Assembly (NCBI GenBank): GCA_016869765.1
Contig: VGES01000014.1
Location: 16,131-80,130 of the forward strand
Direction: 5' to 3'
DNA length: 64,000 nt
DNA from: Alphaproteobacteria bacterium
Lineage (GTDB): Bacteria; Pseudomonadota; Alphaproteobacteria; SHVP01
Shown in pieces: positions 13,282 through 23,072 of this stretch (the stretch's first letter is position 1; the number at the start of each line of letters is the position of its first letter). A model generated the notes under the pieces. It saw nothing but the letters and a program-made list of their open reading frames with translations. It ran no database searches and was not told where the DNA came from. A program made the position numbers and the translations under genes.

Positions 13282-14011
13282 GTTCGTGGGTGGCGACGGC
13301 GAGCACCCGTCCGAGCGAACCTTCCTGAACGACGACGGCGACCGCATCGCGATCGCCCTCCCGCAGTTCGGCCATACCGAGCGAAAGTTCCAGCCGACCG
13401 CCGTTCCACTGAGCGATCCGTTTGAAGTCCGTCACGACATTGCGATAGAGCAGGGTGCGTCCGGCATTCTCGCCACGGTCGATGGAGACTTCTCGACCGC
13501 GGTCGAAGCGGATCAGCCAAACCGTTCCTGCGGTCGCACTCGTTCCGTCGTTCAGCGTCACCGACAGCGTATCCCCTGGCCCGGGCGCCAACGACAGTTC
13601 GGGATTCGGCTTCTCACGAGCGCCGATCTTGGCCTTGGAAATCAATGCTTCGATCGCGTCGCGCCGTGACCCGACCTCGTGGGCCGTGCCATTCACCACG
13701 ACTTGCGGGGTGTAGACGCTGCGTTCTCCGAGCGACTTGGCATAGGCACGCTGGCGCCACACGTTGCGATCGCTCGCAAACGTGTCCTTCCAACCGAGGT
13801 AGTCCCAGTAGCTGACGTGGAATCCGAGCGCCAGCACGTCTTTGCGCTTTGCCAGCTCGACGAGATACGCATCGGCCGGCGGGCAGGAACTGCAACCTTG
13901 CGACGTGAACAGCTCAACCAACACGAGCGCCTTGCCGCCACCGGCGAGCGCCGGAGTGGCGGACAACATGGCAAGCACCAAGGCTAGCGCCGAGAGGGCC
14001 CGTTGCAACAT
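13265..14011 (-). CDS. DUF1223 secreted thioredoxin-like protein
   Basis: A 248-residue DUF1223-family protein. A signal peptide is evident (MLQRALSALALVLAMLSATPALA). The mature part begins with a thioredoxin-like segment, VLVELFTSQGCSSCPPADAYL, carrying a CSSC pair, and contains GFHVSYWDYLGWKD and YTPQVVVNG, hallmarks of this family. It is likely periplasmic; a thiol redox role is inferred from the fold and the CxxC motif, since the family's function is not established. It converges on htpG with a 17-base overlap and lies downstream of acnA on the same strand after a 78-base gap. Confidence 0.85.
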
Positions 14012-14089
14012 GATCCACCTTAGGGTGCGGCCGAACTCGGCCGCGAATCAACAATGGGTGATTCGCCGTAATCCGGCACCCGTAACGGT

Positions 14090-16777
14090 TCAAGCCGCCT
14101 TCATCAGATTCCGCAAGACGTAGTGCAGAATTCCCCCATTTTGGAAATAGGCCACTTCGTCTTCGGTATCAATCCGGCACGTAAGCTTGATGGGCTTCTT
14201 GCTGCCGTCGGCATAGGTAATCTGGCAGTCGACGTCCATGCGCGGTCGAAGCCCCTTCTCGATTCCGGTCAGATCGAAGGTCTCGTTGCCGACGAGTTTC
14301 AGGGACTTGCGGTTCTCGCCCTCCTTGAAGACGAGCGGCAGGACCCCCATCCCGACCAGATTCGAGCGATGGATGCGCTCGAAGCTCTCGGCGATCACCG
14401 CGCGAATCCCGAGCAGGACGGTGCCCTTTGCCGCCCAGTCCCGCGAAGAGCCGGTGCCGTACTCCTTGCCGGCGACGACGACCAGGGGCGTCCCACCTTT
14501 CTGGTAAGCCATGGCGGCGTCATAGATCGACATCACCGTGCCGGCCGGCAGCAGTTTGGTGATCCCGCCCTCGGTACCTGGCACCATCTCGTTCTTGAGC
14601 CGGATGTTGGCGAAGGTCCCGCGCATCATCACCTCGTGATTGCCGCGACGCGCGCCATAGGAGTTGAAATCGGCCGGCTTGACGTTGAGACCGACCAAGT
14701 AGTTCCCCGCCGGGCCGTCCTTCTTTATCGACCCCGCGGGCGAAATGTGATCGGTGGTGATCGAATCCCCGAACAGAGCCAGCATTCGCGCCGACCGTAT
14801 GTCTTTGACCGGTGCCGGCGTTTTCGCCATCCCTTCGAAGTACGGCGGATGCTTTACATACGTCGAGCGCGAGTCCCAGGAGTAGGTATCGCCCTTCGTC
14901 GTCTTGACCCGCCGCCACAGGGCGTCTCCTTCGGTAACCTTGGCATATTGCGAGCGGAACATCGTCGGTTTGACCGCCTTGCGAATGGTCGCCTGCACTT
15001 CGGCGTTGCTCGGCCAGATGTCCCGCAGATAGACGTTCCTGCCCTTCTTGTCCTGACCGATCGGATCCTTGAGCAGGTCGATCTTCATGTTGCCGGCGAT
15101 GGCGTACGCCACTACCAACATTGGCGAGGCCAGATAGTTGGCGCGCGCGTGCGGGCTCACTCGCCCTTCGAAGTTTCGGTTTCCTGACAGAACCGCCGCA
15201 GCGACGAGATCCGCAGACGTCACCGCTTCGGCGATTGGTTCGGGAACGGGGCCCGAATTTCCGATACACGTCGTGCAGCCGTAGCCGACGAGGTTGAACC
15301 CCAACTTGTCGAGCTCCTTCTGCAGACCGGCCTTCGCCAGGTAGTCGCTGACGACGCGCGAACCCGGGGCAAGCGAGGTCTTCACCCAGGGCTTCACACT
15401 CAGGCCGCGCTTGACCGCGTTACGTGCCACCAACCCGGCGCCCAACATCACGGCCGGATTCGAGGTGTTGGTGCAGCTCGTGATCGCAGCGATGACGACC
15501 GACCCATGCTCGACCTCGTACTTCGCACCTTTCACGCGACTGCGCTTGCCCTCGTCCTTGACGTTGTAACTCGGCAGCGCCTTCTTGAATTCGGCAGCGG
15601 CTTGCGACAAGGCAACGCGGTCCTGCGGCCGACGTGGACCCGCCATGCTGGGTTCGACGGTCGACACATCCAGCTCGAGCGCGTCGGTATAGACCGGGTC
15701 CGGCGATTTCGGCGTGCGCCACAGTCCCTGCAACTTCGCGTACTTCTCGACGAGATCGATCTCGGCCTTCTTGCGACCCGTCGATTTGAGATAGGCCAGG
15801 GTCTCGCCGTCGACCGGGAAAAACCCGCACGTCGCACCATACTCGGGCGCCATGTTGGCAATGGTCGCCCGGTCGGCCAACGACAGCTCATCGAGGCCCG
15901 GGCCGAAAAACTCGACGAATTTGCCGACGACCCCCCGCTTGCGCAGCATTTGGGTCACGGTGAGCACGAGGTCGGTCGCCGTCGCCCCTTCACGCAGCTT
16001 GCCCGTGAGGCGAAAACCGACAACTTCGGGGATCAGCATCGAGATCGGTTGACCGAGCATCGCAGCCTCGGCTTCGATGCCGCCCACGCCCCAACCGAGC
16101 ACCGACAACCCGTTGACCATGGTCGTGTGACTGTCTGTGCCGACCAACGTGTCCGGGTAGGCGACCGTCTTGCCGTCGATCTTGTCGGTCCATACGACGC
16201 GCGCGAGATACTCGAGATTGACCTGGTGGCAGATGCCGGTACCCGGGGGCACGACGCGGAAATTGTCGAAGGCCTGCTGCCCCCAGCGCAGGAACGCGTA
16301 GCGTTCGCCGTTGCGCTCGTATTCGAGGCCGACGTTCTCCTTGAACGCCTTCGATGACCCGAAGCTATCGACCATCACCGAGTGATCGATGACGAGATCG
16401 ACCGGCGACAGCGGGTTGATCTTCTTGGTGTCGCCACCCGCCTGCGCTACCGCCGCCCGCATTGCCGCGAGATCGACCACAGCGGGAACGCCGGTAAAGT
16501 CCTGCATCAGCACACGTGCCGGGCGATAGGCGATTTCGCGATCGGACGTCCGCGACTTGAGCCAACCGGCGATCGCCTTGACGTCATCGATCTTGACCGT
16601 CTTGCCGTCCTCGTAGCGGAGCAGATTCTCAAGCAGCACCTTCAGCGAGTACGGCAGACGGCTCAGGTCGCCCAGCCCCGCCTTTTCAGCGGCCTTGAGG
16701 CTGAAATAGTCGTACTTGCGGTTGCCGACGGTAAAGCTGCGCCGGGTCTTCATGCTGTCCTGTCCGATCGACGGCAT
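14090..16777 (-). CDS. acnA: Aconitate hydratase A
   Basis: An 895-residue [4Fe-4S] enzyme that isomerises citrate to isocitrate. Cluster-ligand regions are visible: [10 protein letters not shown] and [13 protein letters not shown]. Other landmarks are [57 protein letters not shown] and the C-terminal swivel-domain motif [13 protein letters not shown]. Length matches AcnA (about 890). The start is preceded by a strong GGGAGATTCACC ribosome-binding region. It is divergent from the ccm operon, with 175 bases between start codons. It complements the lpdA-mdh block in the citric acid cycle. Confidence 0.97.
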   Translation of the reverse strand: MPSIGQDSMKTRRSFTVGNRKYDYFSLKAAEKAGLGDLSRLPYSLKVLLENLLRYEDGKTVKIDDVKAIAGWLKSRTSDREIAYRPARVLMQDFTGVPAVVDLAAMRAAVAQAGGDTKKINPLSPVDLVIDHSVMVDSFGSSKAFKENVGLEYERNGERYAFLRWGQQAFDNFRVVPPGTGICHQVNLEYLARVVWTDKIDGKTVAYPDTLVGTDSHTTMVNGLSVLGWGVGGIEAEAAMLGQPISMLIPEVVGFRLTGKLREGATATDLVLTVTQMLRKRGVVGKFVEFFGPGLDELSLADRATIANMAPEYGATCGFFPVDGETLAYLKSTGRKKAEIDLVEKYAKLQGLWRTPKSPDPVYTDALELDVSTVEPSMAGPRRPQDRVALSQAAAEFKKALPSYNVKDEGKRSRVKGAKYEVEHGSVVIAAITSCTNTSNPAVMLGAGLVARNAVKRGLSVKPWVKTSLAPGSRVVSDYLAKAGLQKELDKLGFNLVGYGCTTCIGNSGPVPEPIAEAVTSADLVAAAVLSGNRNFEGRVSPHARANYLASPMLVVAYAIAGNMKIDLLKDPIGQDKKGRNVYLRDIWPSNAEVQATIRKAVKPTMFRSQYAKVTEGDALWRRVKTTKGDTYSWDSRSTYVKHPPYFEGMAKTPAPVKDIRSARMLALFGDSITTDHISPAGSIKKDGPAGNYLVGLNVKPADFNSYGARRGNHEVMMRGTFANIRLKNEMVPGTEGGITKLLPAGTVMSIYDAAMAYQKGGTPLVVVAGKEYGTGSSRDWAAKGTVLLGIRAVIAESFERIHRSNLVGMGVLPLVFKEGENRKSLKLVGNETFDLTGIEKGLRPRMDVDCQITYADGSKKPIKLTCRIDTEDEVAYFQNGGILHYVLRNLMKAA

Positions 16778-16952
16778 GGTGAATCTCCCTGTGTTCGCGA
16801 TGAGCGGCGGCCTCGCCGTGGTGGGCGCAAGTCGCCGCGTTCGGGCGGCGCATTATGCGACGGAGCGCCCTCGAAGACCAGTCGCCGCCCTGTTGGCGCG
16901 CCGGGGCGAGTTGGCACAGTATGACGGGCCGCGATTCGGCGAGGCGGTATTC

Positions 16953-17543
16953 GTGACTCTCCAAGCAATCGACCTGACCTGCATCCGCGGCGAACGGATG
17001 ATTTTTTCCGGCCTGACCTTTTCGGTCGCGCCCGGCCGGGCCCTGCTCGTCCGCGGTCCCAACGGGGTCGGCAAGACCAGCCTGTTGCGCCTGCTCGCGG
17101 GCCTGAACGCACCGGCCGTCGGGCAAGTGCGCTGGGCCGGCGGATCCCTCGCGGGTCGGGTGTCCTATGTCGGCCACCTCGATGCCATCAAGGCCGCCTT
17201 GACCTTGCGGGAGAACCTGGCGTTTTGGCTGGCCTACCGCGGCCACAACCGTAGTCTCGCGGCGGCCCTCGATGCGCTCGGCATCGCTCACCTGATCGAC
17301 ATGCCGACCCGCTACCTGTCTGCGGGACAACGCCGTCGAGCTGCTCTGGCGAAGCTCCTTTTGGTCGACGCCCCGGTCTGGCTCCTCGACGAACCGGTGA
17401 GTTCCCTCGATGGCCGGGGCATCGAGGTGTTCATGGTCGCGCTCCGGCGACACTTGGCCGAAGGCGGGGTCGCCGTGCTGTCGACCCACCAGGAACTCGC
17501 GATTGACGAGGCAGAGACGCTCACCTTGGGACGAAACCCATGA
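16953..17543 (+). CDS. ccmA: Heme exporter ATP-binding protein CcmA
   Basis: A 196-residue ABC ATPase of System I cytochrome c maturation; with CcmB it drives release of holo-CcmE from CcmCDE. The Walker A is GPNGVGKTSLLRLLAG, the signature is LSAGQRRRAALAKLL, the Walker B is VWLLDEPVSSLD, and the switch histidine is in LSTHQEL. The start is GTG at 16953 (VTLQAIDLTCIRGERM), which gives the family's usual length; a longer open frame upstream runs antisense into the acnA promoter region. It overlaps ccmB by ATGA and opens a ten-gene plus-strand run ending at ccmI. Confidence 0.93.
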   Translation: MTLQAIDLTCIRGERMIFSGLTFSVAPGRALLVRGPNGVGKTSLLRLLAGLNAPAVGQVRWAGGSLAGRVSYVGHLDAIKAALTLRENLAFWLAYRGHNRSLAAALDALGIAHLIDMPTRYLSAGQRRRAALAKLLLVDAPVWLLDEPVSSLDGRGIEVFMVALRRHLAEGGVAVLSTHQELAIDEAETLTLGRNP

Positions 17544-18208
17544 TGCGGTCGCTGTGGGCGCTCTTGCATCACGATCTTCGCATCTCTCTCCGCCAAGGGA
17601 ACGCAAGCACCAGTGTGGTCGTTTTCTTCGTCCTCGCCGTGACCCTATTCCCGCTCGGCGTCGGGCCGGAGCCGCAGGTCTTGGCGCGCATCGCGAGCGG
17701 TGTCGTTTGGGCGGCCGCTCTGCTCGCCGCCATGATTTCGCTCGATCGCCTGTTCCAGGCCGATTTCGAAGACGGCGTGCTCGAACAGCTCTGCCTCGCG
17801 CCAACCCCTTTGCCCGCCGCGGTGCTCGCGAAGGCGCTCGCCCATTGGTTGTTGACCGGCCTTCCGCTCACCCTGATCGCGCCGGTCCTCGCGATGGCGC
17901 TGCAGATGGAAGGGGCGGGTGTCGTGCCGTTGATCCTGGGATTGGCGTTGGGCACGCCCGTCCTGAGCCTTGTGGGCGCTATCGGGGCCGGCCTCACGAT
18001 CGGCATTCGCCGCGGCAGCGTCCTCTTGTCCTTGCTGGTGCTGCCGTTATTCCTCCCGATCCTTATTTTTGGCGTCGGGGCAGTGGAAGCGGCGATCAAC
18101 GGACTATCGGCACGGCCACACCTGTTGATCCTCGGGGCCATGCTTCTCGCCGCGATCGTCCTTGCACCGTTGGCAACCGCCGCAGCGTTGCGGGCGAACA
18201 CCGAATAG
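17540..18208 (+). CDS. ccmB: Heme exporter membrane protein CcmB
   Basis: A 222-residue membrane subunit of the CcmAB ABC transporter. The sequence has six hydrophobic segments, beginning around TSVVVFFVLAVTLFPLGVG and ending near LLILGAMLLAAIVLAPLAT. The cytoplasmic N-terminus (HHDLRISLRQG) and the conserved FQADFEDGVLEQL loop are typical of CcmB. It overlaps ccmA by four bases. An 80-base gap to ccmC is the longest before the isomerase-like gene. Confidence 0.93.
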   Translation: MMRSLWALLHHDLRISLRQGNASTSVVVFFVLAVTLFPLGVGPEPQVLARIASGVVWAAALLAAMISLDRLFQADFEDGVLEQLCLAPTPLPAAVLAKALAHWLLTGLPLTLIAPVLAMALQMEGAGVVPLILGLALGTPVLSLVGAIGAGLTIGIRRGSVLLSLLVLPLFLPILIFGVGAVEAAINGLSARPHLLILGAMLLAAIVLAPLATAAALRANTE

Positions 18209-18288
18209 CCTCCAGATCGTGGTGGCGAGATGTCGCGGTCACGGCCACGTTGGTTGTCGATAGCGTCCAGTCCCTGGAGAATGCCGAA

Positions 18289-19023
18289 ATGCAGCGTTGG
18301 GCCAATCCCACCCGCTTCCTGAAAATCGCGCAGGCCGTTCGTCCGTGGGCGACGGCCGCGACGATCGTCTGTCTCGCCGTGGGCCTGGTGCTCGGGCTTG
18401 GATTTTCGCCCCCCGACTACCAGCAAGGGGACACGGTCCGAATCATGTATGTACACGTCCCGGCCGCATGGATGGCGCTGTTCGTGTACACATCGATGGC
18501 CGTGGCCAGCGCGGTCGCCTTGATCTGGCGGCATCCGCTTGCCGATTTGGCCGCCAAGGCAAGCGCTCCGATCGGCGCCGGGTTCACCGTGATCGCCTTG
18601 GTTACGGGCTCGTTATGGGGCCAGCCGACGTGGGGCACCTGGTGGGTTTGGGATGCCCGACTGACCTCGGTCCTGATCCTGCTTTTCCTCTATCTCGGAT
18701 ACATCGCCTTGTGGGAGGCGATCGAAGATCCCCAGCGCGCGGCGCGGGCCACGGCGATCCTCGCTCTCGTCGGTTTCGTCAATGTTCCGATCATCAAGTT
18801 CTCGGTCGACTGGTGGAACACGTTGCACCAACCCGCCAGCGTGCTGACGACCCGGGGGCCGACGATTCACGGCTCGATGCTGACGCCCCTACTGTTGATG
18901 GCGGTTGGCTTCACACTGTTTTACATCGCCATTGTGTTGACCCGTATCGAACGGGAAATCTTGGCGCGACGTATCCGAGCGTTACGCTTGCTGGCGAGCG
19001 AAGAGCCCGCCAAGGTGAATTAG
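18289..19023 (+). CDS. ccmC: Heme exporter / heme handling protein CcmC
   Basis: A 244-residue six-helix membrane protein that transfers heme to CcmE. The tryptophan-rich WWD signature is clear (WGQPTWGTWWVWDARLTS), flanked by conserved periplasmic histidines (YVHVPAAWMA, TLHQPASVL). The start at ATG 18289 is preceded by GGAGA; the frame is open much further upstream, but that stretch only shadows ccmB. It is followed after nine bases by an isomerase-like gene rather than directly by ccmD. Confidence 0.95.
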   Translation: MQRWANPTRFLKIAQAVRPWATAATIVCLAVGLVLGLGFSPPDYQQGDTVRIMYVHVPAAWMALFVYTSMAVASAVALIWRHPLADLAAKASAPIGAGFTVIALVTGSLWGQPTWGTWWVWDARLTSVLILLFLYLGYIALWEAIEDPQRAARATAILALVGFVNVPIIKFSVDWWNTLHQPASVLTTRGPTIHGSMLTPLLLMAVGFTLFYIAIVLTRIEREILARRIRALRLLASEEPAKVN

Positions 19024-19032
19024 GAGAACGCG

Positions 19033-19368
19033 ATGCTCTTCTTGATCAATTTCGAGACCGACTCCGGGGCCTTGGCCCAGGTTCCTGGGGAGCAAATTCA
19101 AGATTTGGTCCGCCGCGAGTGGGAGGCGGGCCTGGCGCAGTATCGGGCAGGAAAACTGCTGCGTATCTACTTCAATGCCAACGGTGGCGGCGCCATCGGG
19201 ATCTTCGATTACGCCAGCCACGAGGATTTGCAGCAATCACTGCGAGTTTTGCCGTTTTTTCGCTATTTCGCCCGCGTCACCGTGACTCCCCTTGTGGGTC
19301 ATCCGTTGTATCCCCACTTCGCAAAACCAGACCCGGGCGCCAAAGACTACCAGCCGCCAAAGCCCTAG
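19033..19368 (+). CDS. Muconolactone-isomerase-like (dimeric alpha-beta barrel) protein
   Basis: A 111-residue protein resembling the muconolactone delta-isomerase family: GKLLRIYFNANGGGAIGIFDYASHEDL is recognisable in outline, as is LPFFRYFARVTVTPLVGHP. True muconolactone isomerases act in catechol degradation, but no aromatic catabolism gene is nearby. It starts nine bases after ccmC, with AGGAGAACGCG as ribosome-binding site, and is followed by ccmD, so it appears to be part of the ccm transcript. No signal peptide or transmembrane helix is seen. Function is unknown; a link to heme handling would be speculation. The C-terminus (HFAKPDPGAKDYQPPKP) is longer than in typical isomerases. Confidence 0.8.
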   Translation: MLFLINFETDSGALAQVPGEQIQDLVRREWEAGLAQYRAGKLLRIYFNANGGGAIGIFDYASHEDLQQSLRVLPFFRYFARVTVTPLVGHPLYPHFAKPDPGAKDYQPPKP

Positions 19369-19453
19369 TTGCCGCATGGATCGGCCGGGGTTCTTATAGT
19401 GTGCCGCGCGTTGCCCCGCGCGAACCTGGGAGCGAGGCCCGCCTTCTGAGCTC

Positions 19454-19642
19454 ATGGACACCGTGATCGCCTTTTTCGCCATGGGCGGCTATGCCGCTTT
19501 CGTTTGGCCCGCCTTCGCCGTAGCCGCCGTGGTCATGGCCGGCCTGGTGTGGTCGAGCGTTCGGGCTCTCCGGCACGATCGTCGGACCTTGGCGTTGCTC
19601 GAGACCGAGCGCCCAAGGCGACGGAAGGACCCGCCAGGATGA
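19454..19642 (+). CDS. ccmD: Heme exporter protein CcmD
   Basis: A 62-residue single-helix membrane protein with the family layout: short N-terminus with MGGYAAFVWPAF, one transmembrane helix (AVAAVVMAGLVWSSV) and a basic cytoplasmic tail (RALRHDRRTL, RPRRRKD). CcmD links CcmC to CcmE in the CcmABCD complex. Its stop overlaps the ccmE start (ATGA). The gene would be easily missed because of its length, but position and the GGYAAFVWPA motif are decisive. Confidence 0.93.
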   Translation: MDTVIAFFAMGGYAAFVWPAFAVAAVVMAGLVWSSVRALRHDRRTLALLETERPRRRKDPPG

Positions 19643-20079
19643 AGCCGAAGCGCCGACGTCTGCTGTTCGTGGTGACCGGGATGGCGATGTTGGCGATCGC
19701 GGTCGGCCTCGTGCTGGCCGCGTTCGAAGACAATCTCGTGTTCTTCAACAGCCCGACCGACGTCGTCGAAAAGAAGGTGGCCCCCAACGTTCGCATTCGT
19801 CTCGGCGGTCTCGTCGAACAGGATTCCGTGCTGAAAATGGGCACGACGACGACATTTCGCGTCACCGACACCCGCCATTCGGTCGCTGTGCGCTACACCG
19901 GCCTCCTGCCCGATCTGTTCCGCGAGGGCCAGGGCGTCGTCACCGAAGGTCGCTTGGGCGAGGACGGCGTCTTCCTCGCTTCCACGGTGCTAGCCAAACA
20001 CGACGAGAACTATATGCCGCCGGAAGTCGCCGATGCGCTCAAGAAGTCGGGGCACTGGATGGGCGAGGCCGCGAAATGA
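19639..20079 (+). CDS. ccmE: Cytochrome c heme chaperone CcmE
   Basis: A 146-residue periplasmic heme chaperone anchored by an N-terminal helix (RLLFVVTGMAMLAIAVGLVLAAF). The covalent heme-binding histidine is H121 in VLAKHDENYMP, with Y125 as axial ligand, so this is the ordinary histidine type rather than the CxxxY type. The OB-fold core (RIRLGGLVEQDSV, FRVTDTRHSVAVRYTGLLPDLFREGQGVV) is complete. It overlaps ccmD and ccmF by four bases each. Confidence 0.96.
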   Translation: MKPKRRRLLFVVTGMAMLAIAVGLVLAAFEDNLVFFNSPTDVVEKKVAPNVRIRLGGLVEQDSVLKMGTTTTFRVTDTRHSVAVRYTGLLPDLFREGQGVVTEGRLGEDGVFLASTVLAKHDENYMPPEVADALKKSGHWMGEAAK

Positions 20080-22058
20080 TCCCCGAACTCGGCCATTTTT
20101 CCGTCATCCTCGCGCTCGTCGTGGCGATCGTTCAAGGAACCTTTCCACTCGTCGGCACCAGCCGTCGGGTGCCGTCCTGGACCGCCGTGGCCCAACCGGC
20201 CGCCCTCGCCCAAGCCGCGCTCCTGGCGTTTTCCTTCGCCTGCCTGACCTATGTGTACGTAACGTCGGATTTCTCGGTGCTCAATGTCTGGCAGAACTCG
20301 CACACGGAAAAACCGTTGCTCTACAAGATCTCCGGAGTTTGGGGAAACCACGAAGGATCGCTGCTGCTCTGGGTCTTGATCCTGGCGCTATTCGGTGCGG
20401 CCGTCGCCGGTTTCGGGCGCAACATTCCGCCCGTCTTGCGCGCCCGGGTCATCGCGGTCCAGGGTTTGGTCGCCGTCGGATTCCTCGGTCTCCTCGTGTT
20501 CATGTCGAACCCGTTCGAACGCGTGGTGCCCGCCCCGCTGGAGGGCAACGGCCTGAACCCGCTGTTGCAGGACCCCGGCCTCGCGTTCCATCCGCCGTTT
20601 CTCTACCTCGGCTACGTCGGGTTCTCGATCGCGTTCAGTTTCGCCATCGCCGCGCTGATCGACGGCCGGGTCGACGCCGCGTGGGCGCGCTGGGTGCGGC
20701 CGTGGACGCTGGCGGCCTGGACGTTCCTCACGATCGGCATCGCCCTCGGCAGTTGGTGGGCCTACTACGAGCTCGGGTGGGGCGGCTGGTGGTTCTGGGA
20801 CCCGGTCGAGAACGCCTCGTTCATGCCGTGGCTGGCGGGGACCGCGTTGTTGCATTCGGCGATCGTGGTCGAACGTCGCGACACGCTGAAGGCCTGGACC
20901 GTATTGCTCGCCATCCTGACGTTTTCACTCAGTCTGCTCGGGACGTTCATCGTCCGCTCGGGTGTTCTGAACTCGGTTCATGCGTTTGCCACCGATCCTT
21001 CGCGCGGCGTTTTCATCCTTGCGTTTCTCGTCATCGCGATCGGCGGTGCCCTGACGCTCTACGCCAGTCGCGCCGCCAAACTCGCGCCCGGAGGCTTGTT
21101 CGCCCCGATCAGCCGCGAGGGCACCCTTGTCCTCAACAATCTGCTGCTGATGGCGGCCACCGGCACGGTGCTGCTCGGAACCATGTATCCACTGTTCCTC
21201 GACGCGGTGACTGGGGAGAAGGTCACCGTCGGGCCACCGTTCTTCAATTCGACGTTCGCCCCCCTGATGGCCCCACTCGTCATCCTCATGACCATTGGCC
21301 CGATGTTGCCGTGGAAGCGAGGGGACCTGTCGGGAGCCCTGGCTCGCCTCAAGTTCGCTGCACTACTCGCGGCGATCACCGCAGCCCTGACGCTCTATGT
21401 CACTGCCGGTATCCCGCCGCTCGCCGTCGGTGGCATTGCGCTGGGAACCTGGGTGGTTGGTGGCGCGCTCGCTGACGTCGCCGAACGTTGGGGAGTCGGT
21501 CGAGTGCAATGGCGCGATGTCGTGGCGCGGGCCGTCAACACGCCGCGGGCGGCGTTGGGGGCGGCGATAGCGCACGCCGGAGTCGGGGTCTTGATCCTGG
21601 GGATCACCGGATCGCTCGCGTGGGAAACCGAGAGACTCGAGGCCATGAAGCCGGGCCAGTCGGTCGAGTTCGCCGGGTACACCGCCGTGTTCGACGGCGC
21701 GCGCCCCGCGCGCGGGCCAAATTATGATGCTATCCGCGGAACGTTCCGAATCTACCAAGACAACGCCCTGATCGCGGTGATGGAGCCCGAGACACGCCGC
21801 TTTGCCAATCCACCGATGGCGACCACCGAGGCGGCCATCCGACCGCGCTTCGGGGGGGATATCTACATCGCGATGGGAGAATCCACGGGTGACGGCGGGT
21901 TTGCCGCTCGGCTTTACCGCAAACCGATGATTCATTGGATTTGGAGCGGTGCGCTCATCATGGTGCTCGGGGGACTGCTGTCCTTGAGTGATCGCCGCCA
22001 CCGCGTCGGCGCCCCGGCGCGCCGGGCCGCGGCGGCCGCTCTAGCGCCTGCGGAATAG
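20076..22058 (+). CDS. ccmF: Cytochrome c heme lyase subunit CcmF
   Basis: A 660-residue polytopic membrane protein that, with CcmH, attaches heme to apocytochrome c. The periplasmic WWD domain is seen as GWGGWWFWDPVENASFMPW, with conserved histidines nearby (NHEGS, AFHPPFLYLGYVG, ALLHSAIVVER). About 14-15 hydrophobic segments are present, and the last is followed by a short basic tail. The start overlaps ccmE (ATGA) and the gene is followed after two bases by ccmG. Length matches the family. Confidence 0.97.
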   Translation: MIPELGHFSVILALVVAIVQGTFPLVGTSRRVPSWTAVAQPAALAQAALLAFSFACLTYVYVTSDFSVLNVWQNSHTEKPLLYKISGVWGNHEGSLLLWVLILALFGAAVAGFGRNIPPVLRARVIAVQGLVAVGFLGLLVFMSNPFERVVPAPLEGNGLNPLLQDPGLAFHPPFLYLGYVGFSIAFSFAIAALIDGRVDAAWARWVRPWTLAAWTFLTIGIALGSWWAYYELGWGGWWFWDPVENASFMPWLAGTALLHSAIVVERRDTLKAWTVLLAILTFSLSLLGTFIVRSGVLNSVHAFATDPSRGVFILAFLVIAIGGALTLYASRAAKLAPGGLFAPISREGTLVLNNLLLMAATGTVLLGTMYPLFLDAVTGEKVTVGPPFFNSTFAPLMAPLVILMTIGPMLPWKRGDLSGALARLKFAALLAAITAALTLYVTAGIPPLAVGGIALGTWVVGGALADVAERWGVGRVQWRDVVARAVNTPRAALGAAIAHAGVGVLILGITGSLAWETERLEAMKPGQSVEFAGYTAVFDGARPARGPNYDAIRGTFRIYQDNALIAVMEPETRRFANPPMATTEAAIRPRFGGDIYIAMGESTGDGGFAARLYRKPMIHWIWSGALIMVLGGLLSLSDRRHRVGAPARRAAAAALAPAE

Positions 22059-22060
22059 CG

Positions 22061-22606
22061 ATGACTTGGCGGGTCCTCGTTCCGCTCGCGGTGTTCGTCG
22101 TCCTGGCTGTCGCACTCGCGGTCGGACTCACGCTGCGGCCACGCGAGATTCCGTCGGCCCTCATCGGCAAGATGGCTCCGACGTTCGACCTGGCTCCGGT
22201 CAAGGGCCGGGCCACCGGATTGAGCAGCGACGATCTGCGCGCAGGGACGCCCACCCTGGTCAACGTGTTCGCATCCTGGTGCATTCCCTGCCGCGAGGAG
22301 CACCCGCTGCTCATGGACCTCGCGAGAACGGGTCGCGTCCTCATCGTCGGAATCAACCAGCGGGATGAACCCGAAGCGGCCGAACGCTGGCTCGCCGCGT
22401 TTGGCGATCCCTACAGCCGAACGGGCGCCGATCGCGACGGGCGCGTCAGCATCGAATGGGGCGTCTATGGCGTGCCCGAGACCTTCGTTGTCGATGGTCG
22501 CGGCTGCATTCAATACAAGCACATCAGCGTCCTCACGCGTGACGTCCTCGAACGCGAGATTCTGCCCCGCCTTCGCGGGGAGCGTCAGGTGCGATGCGAT
22601 GGCTAG
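22061..22606 (+). CDS. ccmG: Thiol:disulfide interchange protein CcmG (DsbE)
   Basis: A 181-residue membrane-anchored thioredoxin-like protein that reduces apocytochrome c or CcmH before heme ligation. The N-terminal anchor is VLVPLAVFVVLAVALAVGL. The active site is ASWCIPCREEHP and the cis-proline lies in YGVPETFVVDG, with the CcmG-type acidic insert between. The 3' end overlaps ccmH by eight bases. A second cysteine-containing stretch near the end (RCDG) is unremarkable. Confidence 0.95.
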   Translation: MTWRVLVPLAVFVVLAVALAVGLTLRPREIPSALIGKMAPTFDLAPVKGRATGLSSDDLRAGTPTLVNVFASWCIPCREEHPLLMDLARTGRVLIVGINQRDEPEAAERWLAAFGDPYSRTGADRDGRVSIEWGVYGVPETFVVDGRGCIQYKHISVLTRDVLEREILPRLRGERQVRCDG

Positions 22607-23072
22607 GCTCCTCGCCGCTATCCTCCTCGCTTGGCTGATCACCGCTGGTTCCGTCGCAGCGCAGGCCGATCGACCGCTCGCAGACCCGACGGCCGAGCAT
22701 CGGGCGTTGGCACTACACAAGGAACTTCGCTGTCTGGTGTGCCAGAACCAGGCGATCAACGACTCGAACGCCGAGTTGGCGCGCCAGCTTCGACAAATCG
22801 TGCGGGAGCGCATTGCGGCTGGCGACAGCGACGAAAAGGTTCGGCGGTACGTCGTCGATCGCTACGGCGACTGGGTCTTGATGCGACCTCCCTTCAAGTG
22901 GTCGACGGCGCTGCTCTGGTTGAGCCCCGCGCTGCTGTTCGCATTGGTCGTCGCAATCGCCATTGTCCAAGTCCGGCGCAAACGGGGGACGCGCGCCGAG
23001 CCCCCGCTCAGCACCGAGGAGCAGCGCAAGCTCGACGCCCTGCTCTCGAGCGATGACCGGGTGCGGCCATGA
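22599..23072 (+). CDS. ccmH: Cytochrome c maturation protein CcmH
   Basis: A 157-residue protein with a signal sequence (MARLLAAILLAWLITAGSVAAQA), a three-helix periplasmic domain carrying the redox pair C45/C48 in LRCLVCQNQ, and one C-terminal membrane helix (LLWLSPALLFALVVAIAIV). It keeps the apocytochrome CxxCH motif reduced. CcmH and CcmI are separate genes here, unlike the fused CcmH of E. coli. The start ATG 22599 is inside the 3' end of ccmG, and its stop overlaps the ccmI start (ATGA). Confidence 0.95.
   Translation: MARLLAAILLAWLITAGSVAAQADRPLADPTAEHRALALHKELRCLVCQNQAINDSNAELARQLRQIVRERIAAGDSDEKVRRYVVDRYGDWVLMRPPFKWSTALLWLSPALLFALVVAIAIVQVRRKRGTRAEPPLSTEEQRKLDALLSSDDRVRP

Noticed and set aside
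19369..19400. TTGCCG and TATAGT boxes before ccmD
   Set aside because: The -10 is fair but the spacing is 20 bases and the -35 poor; an internal promoter is not supported.
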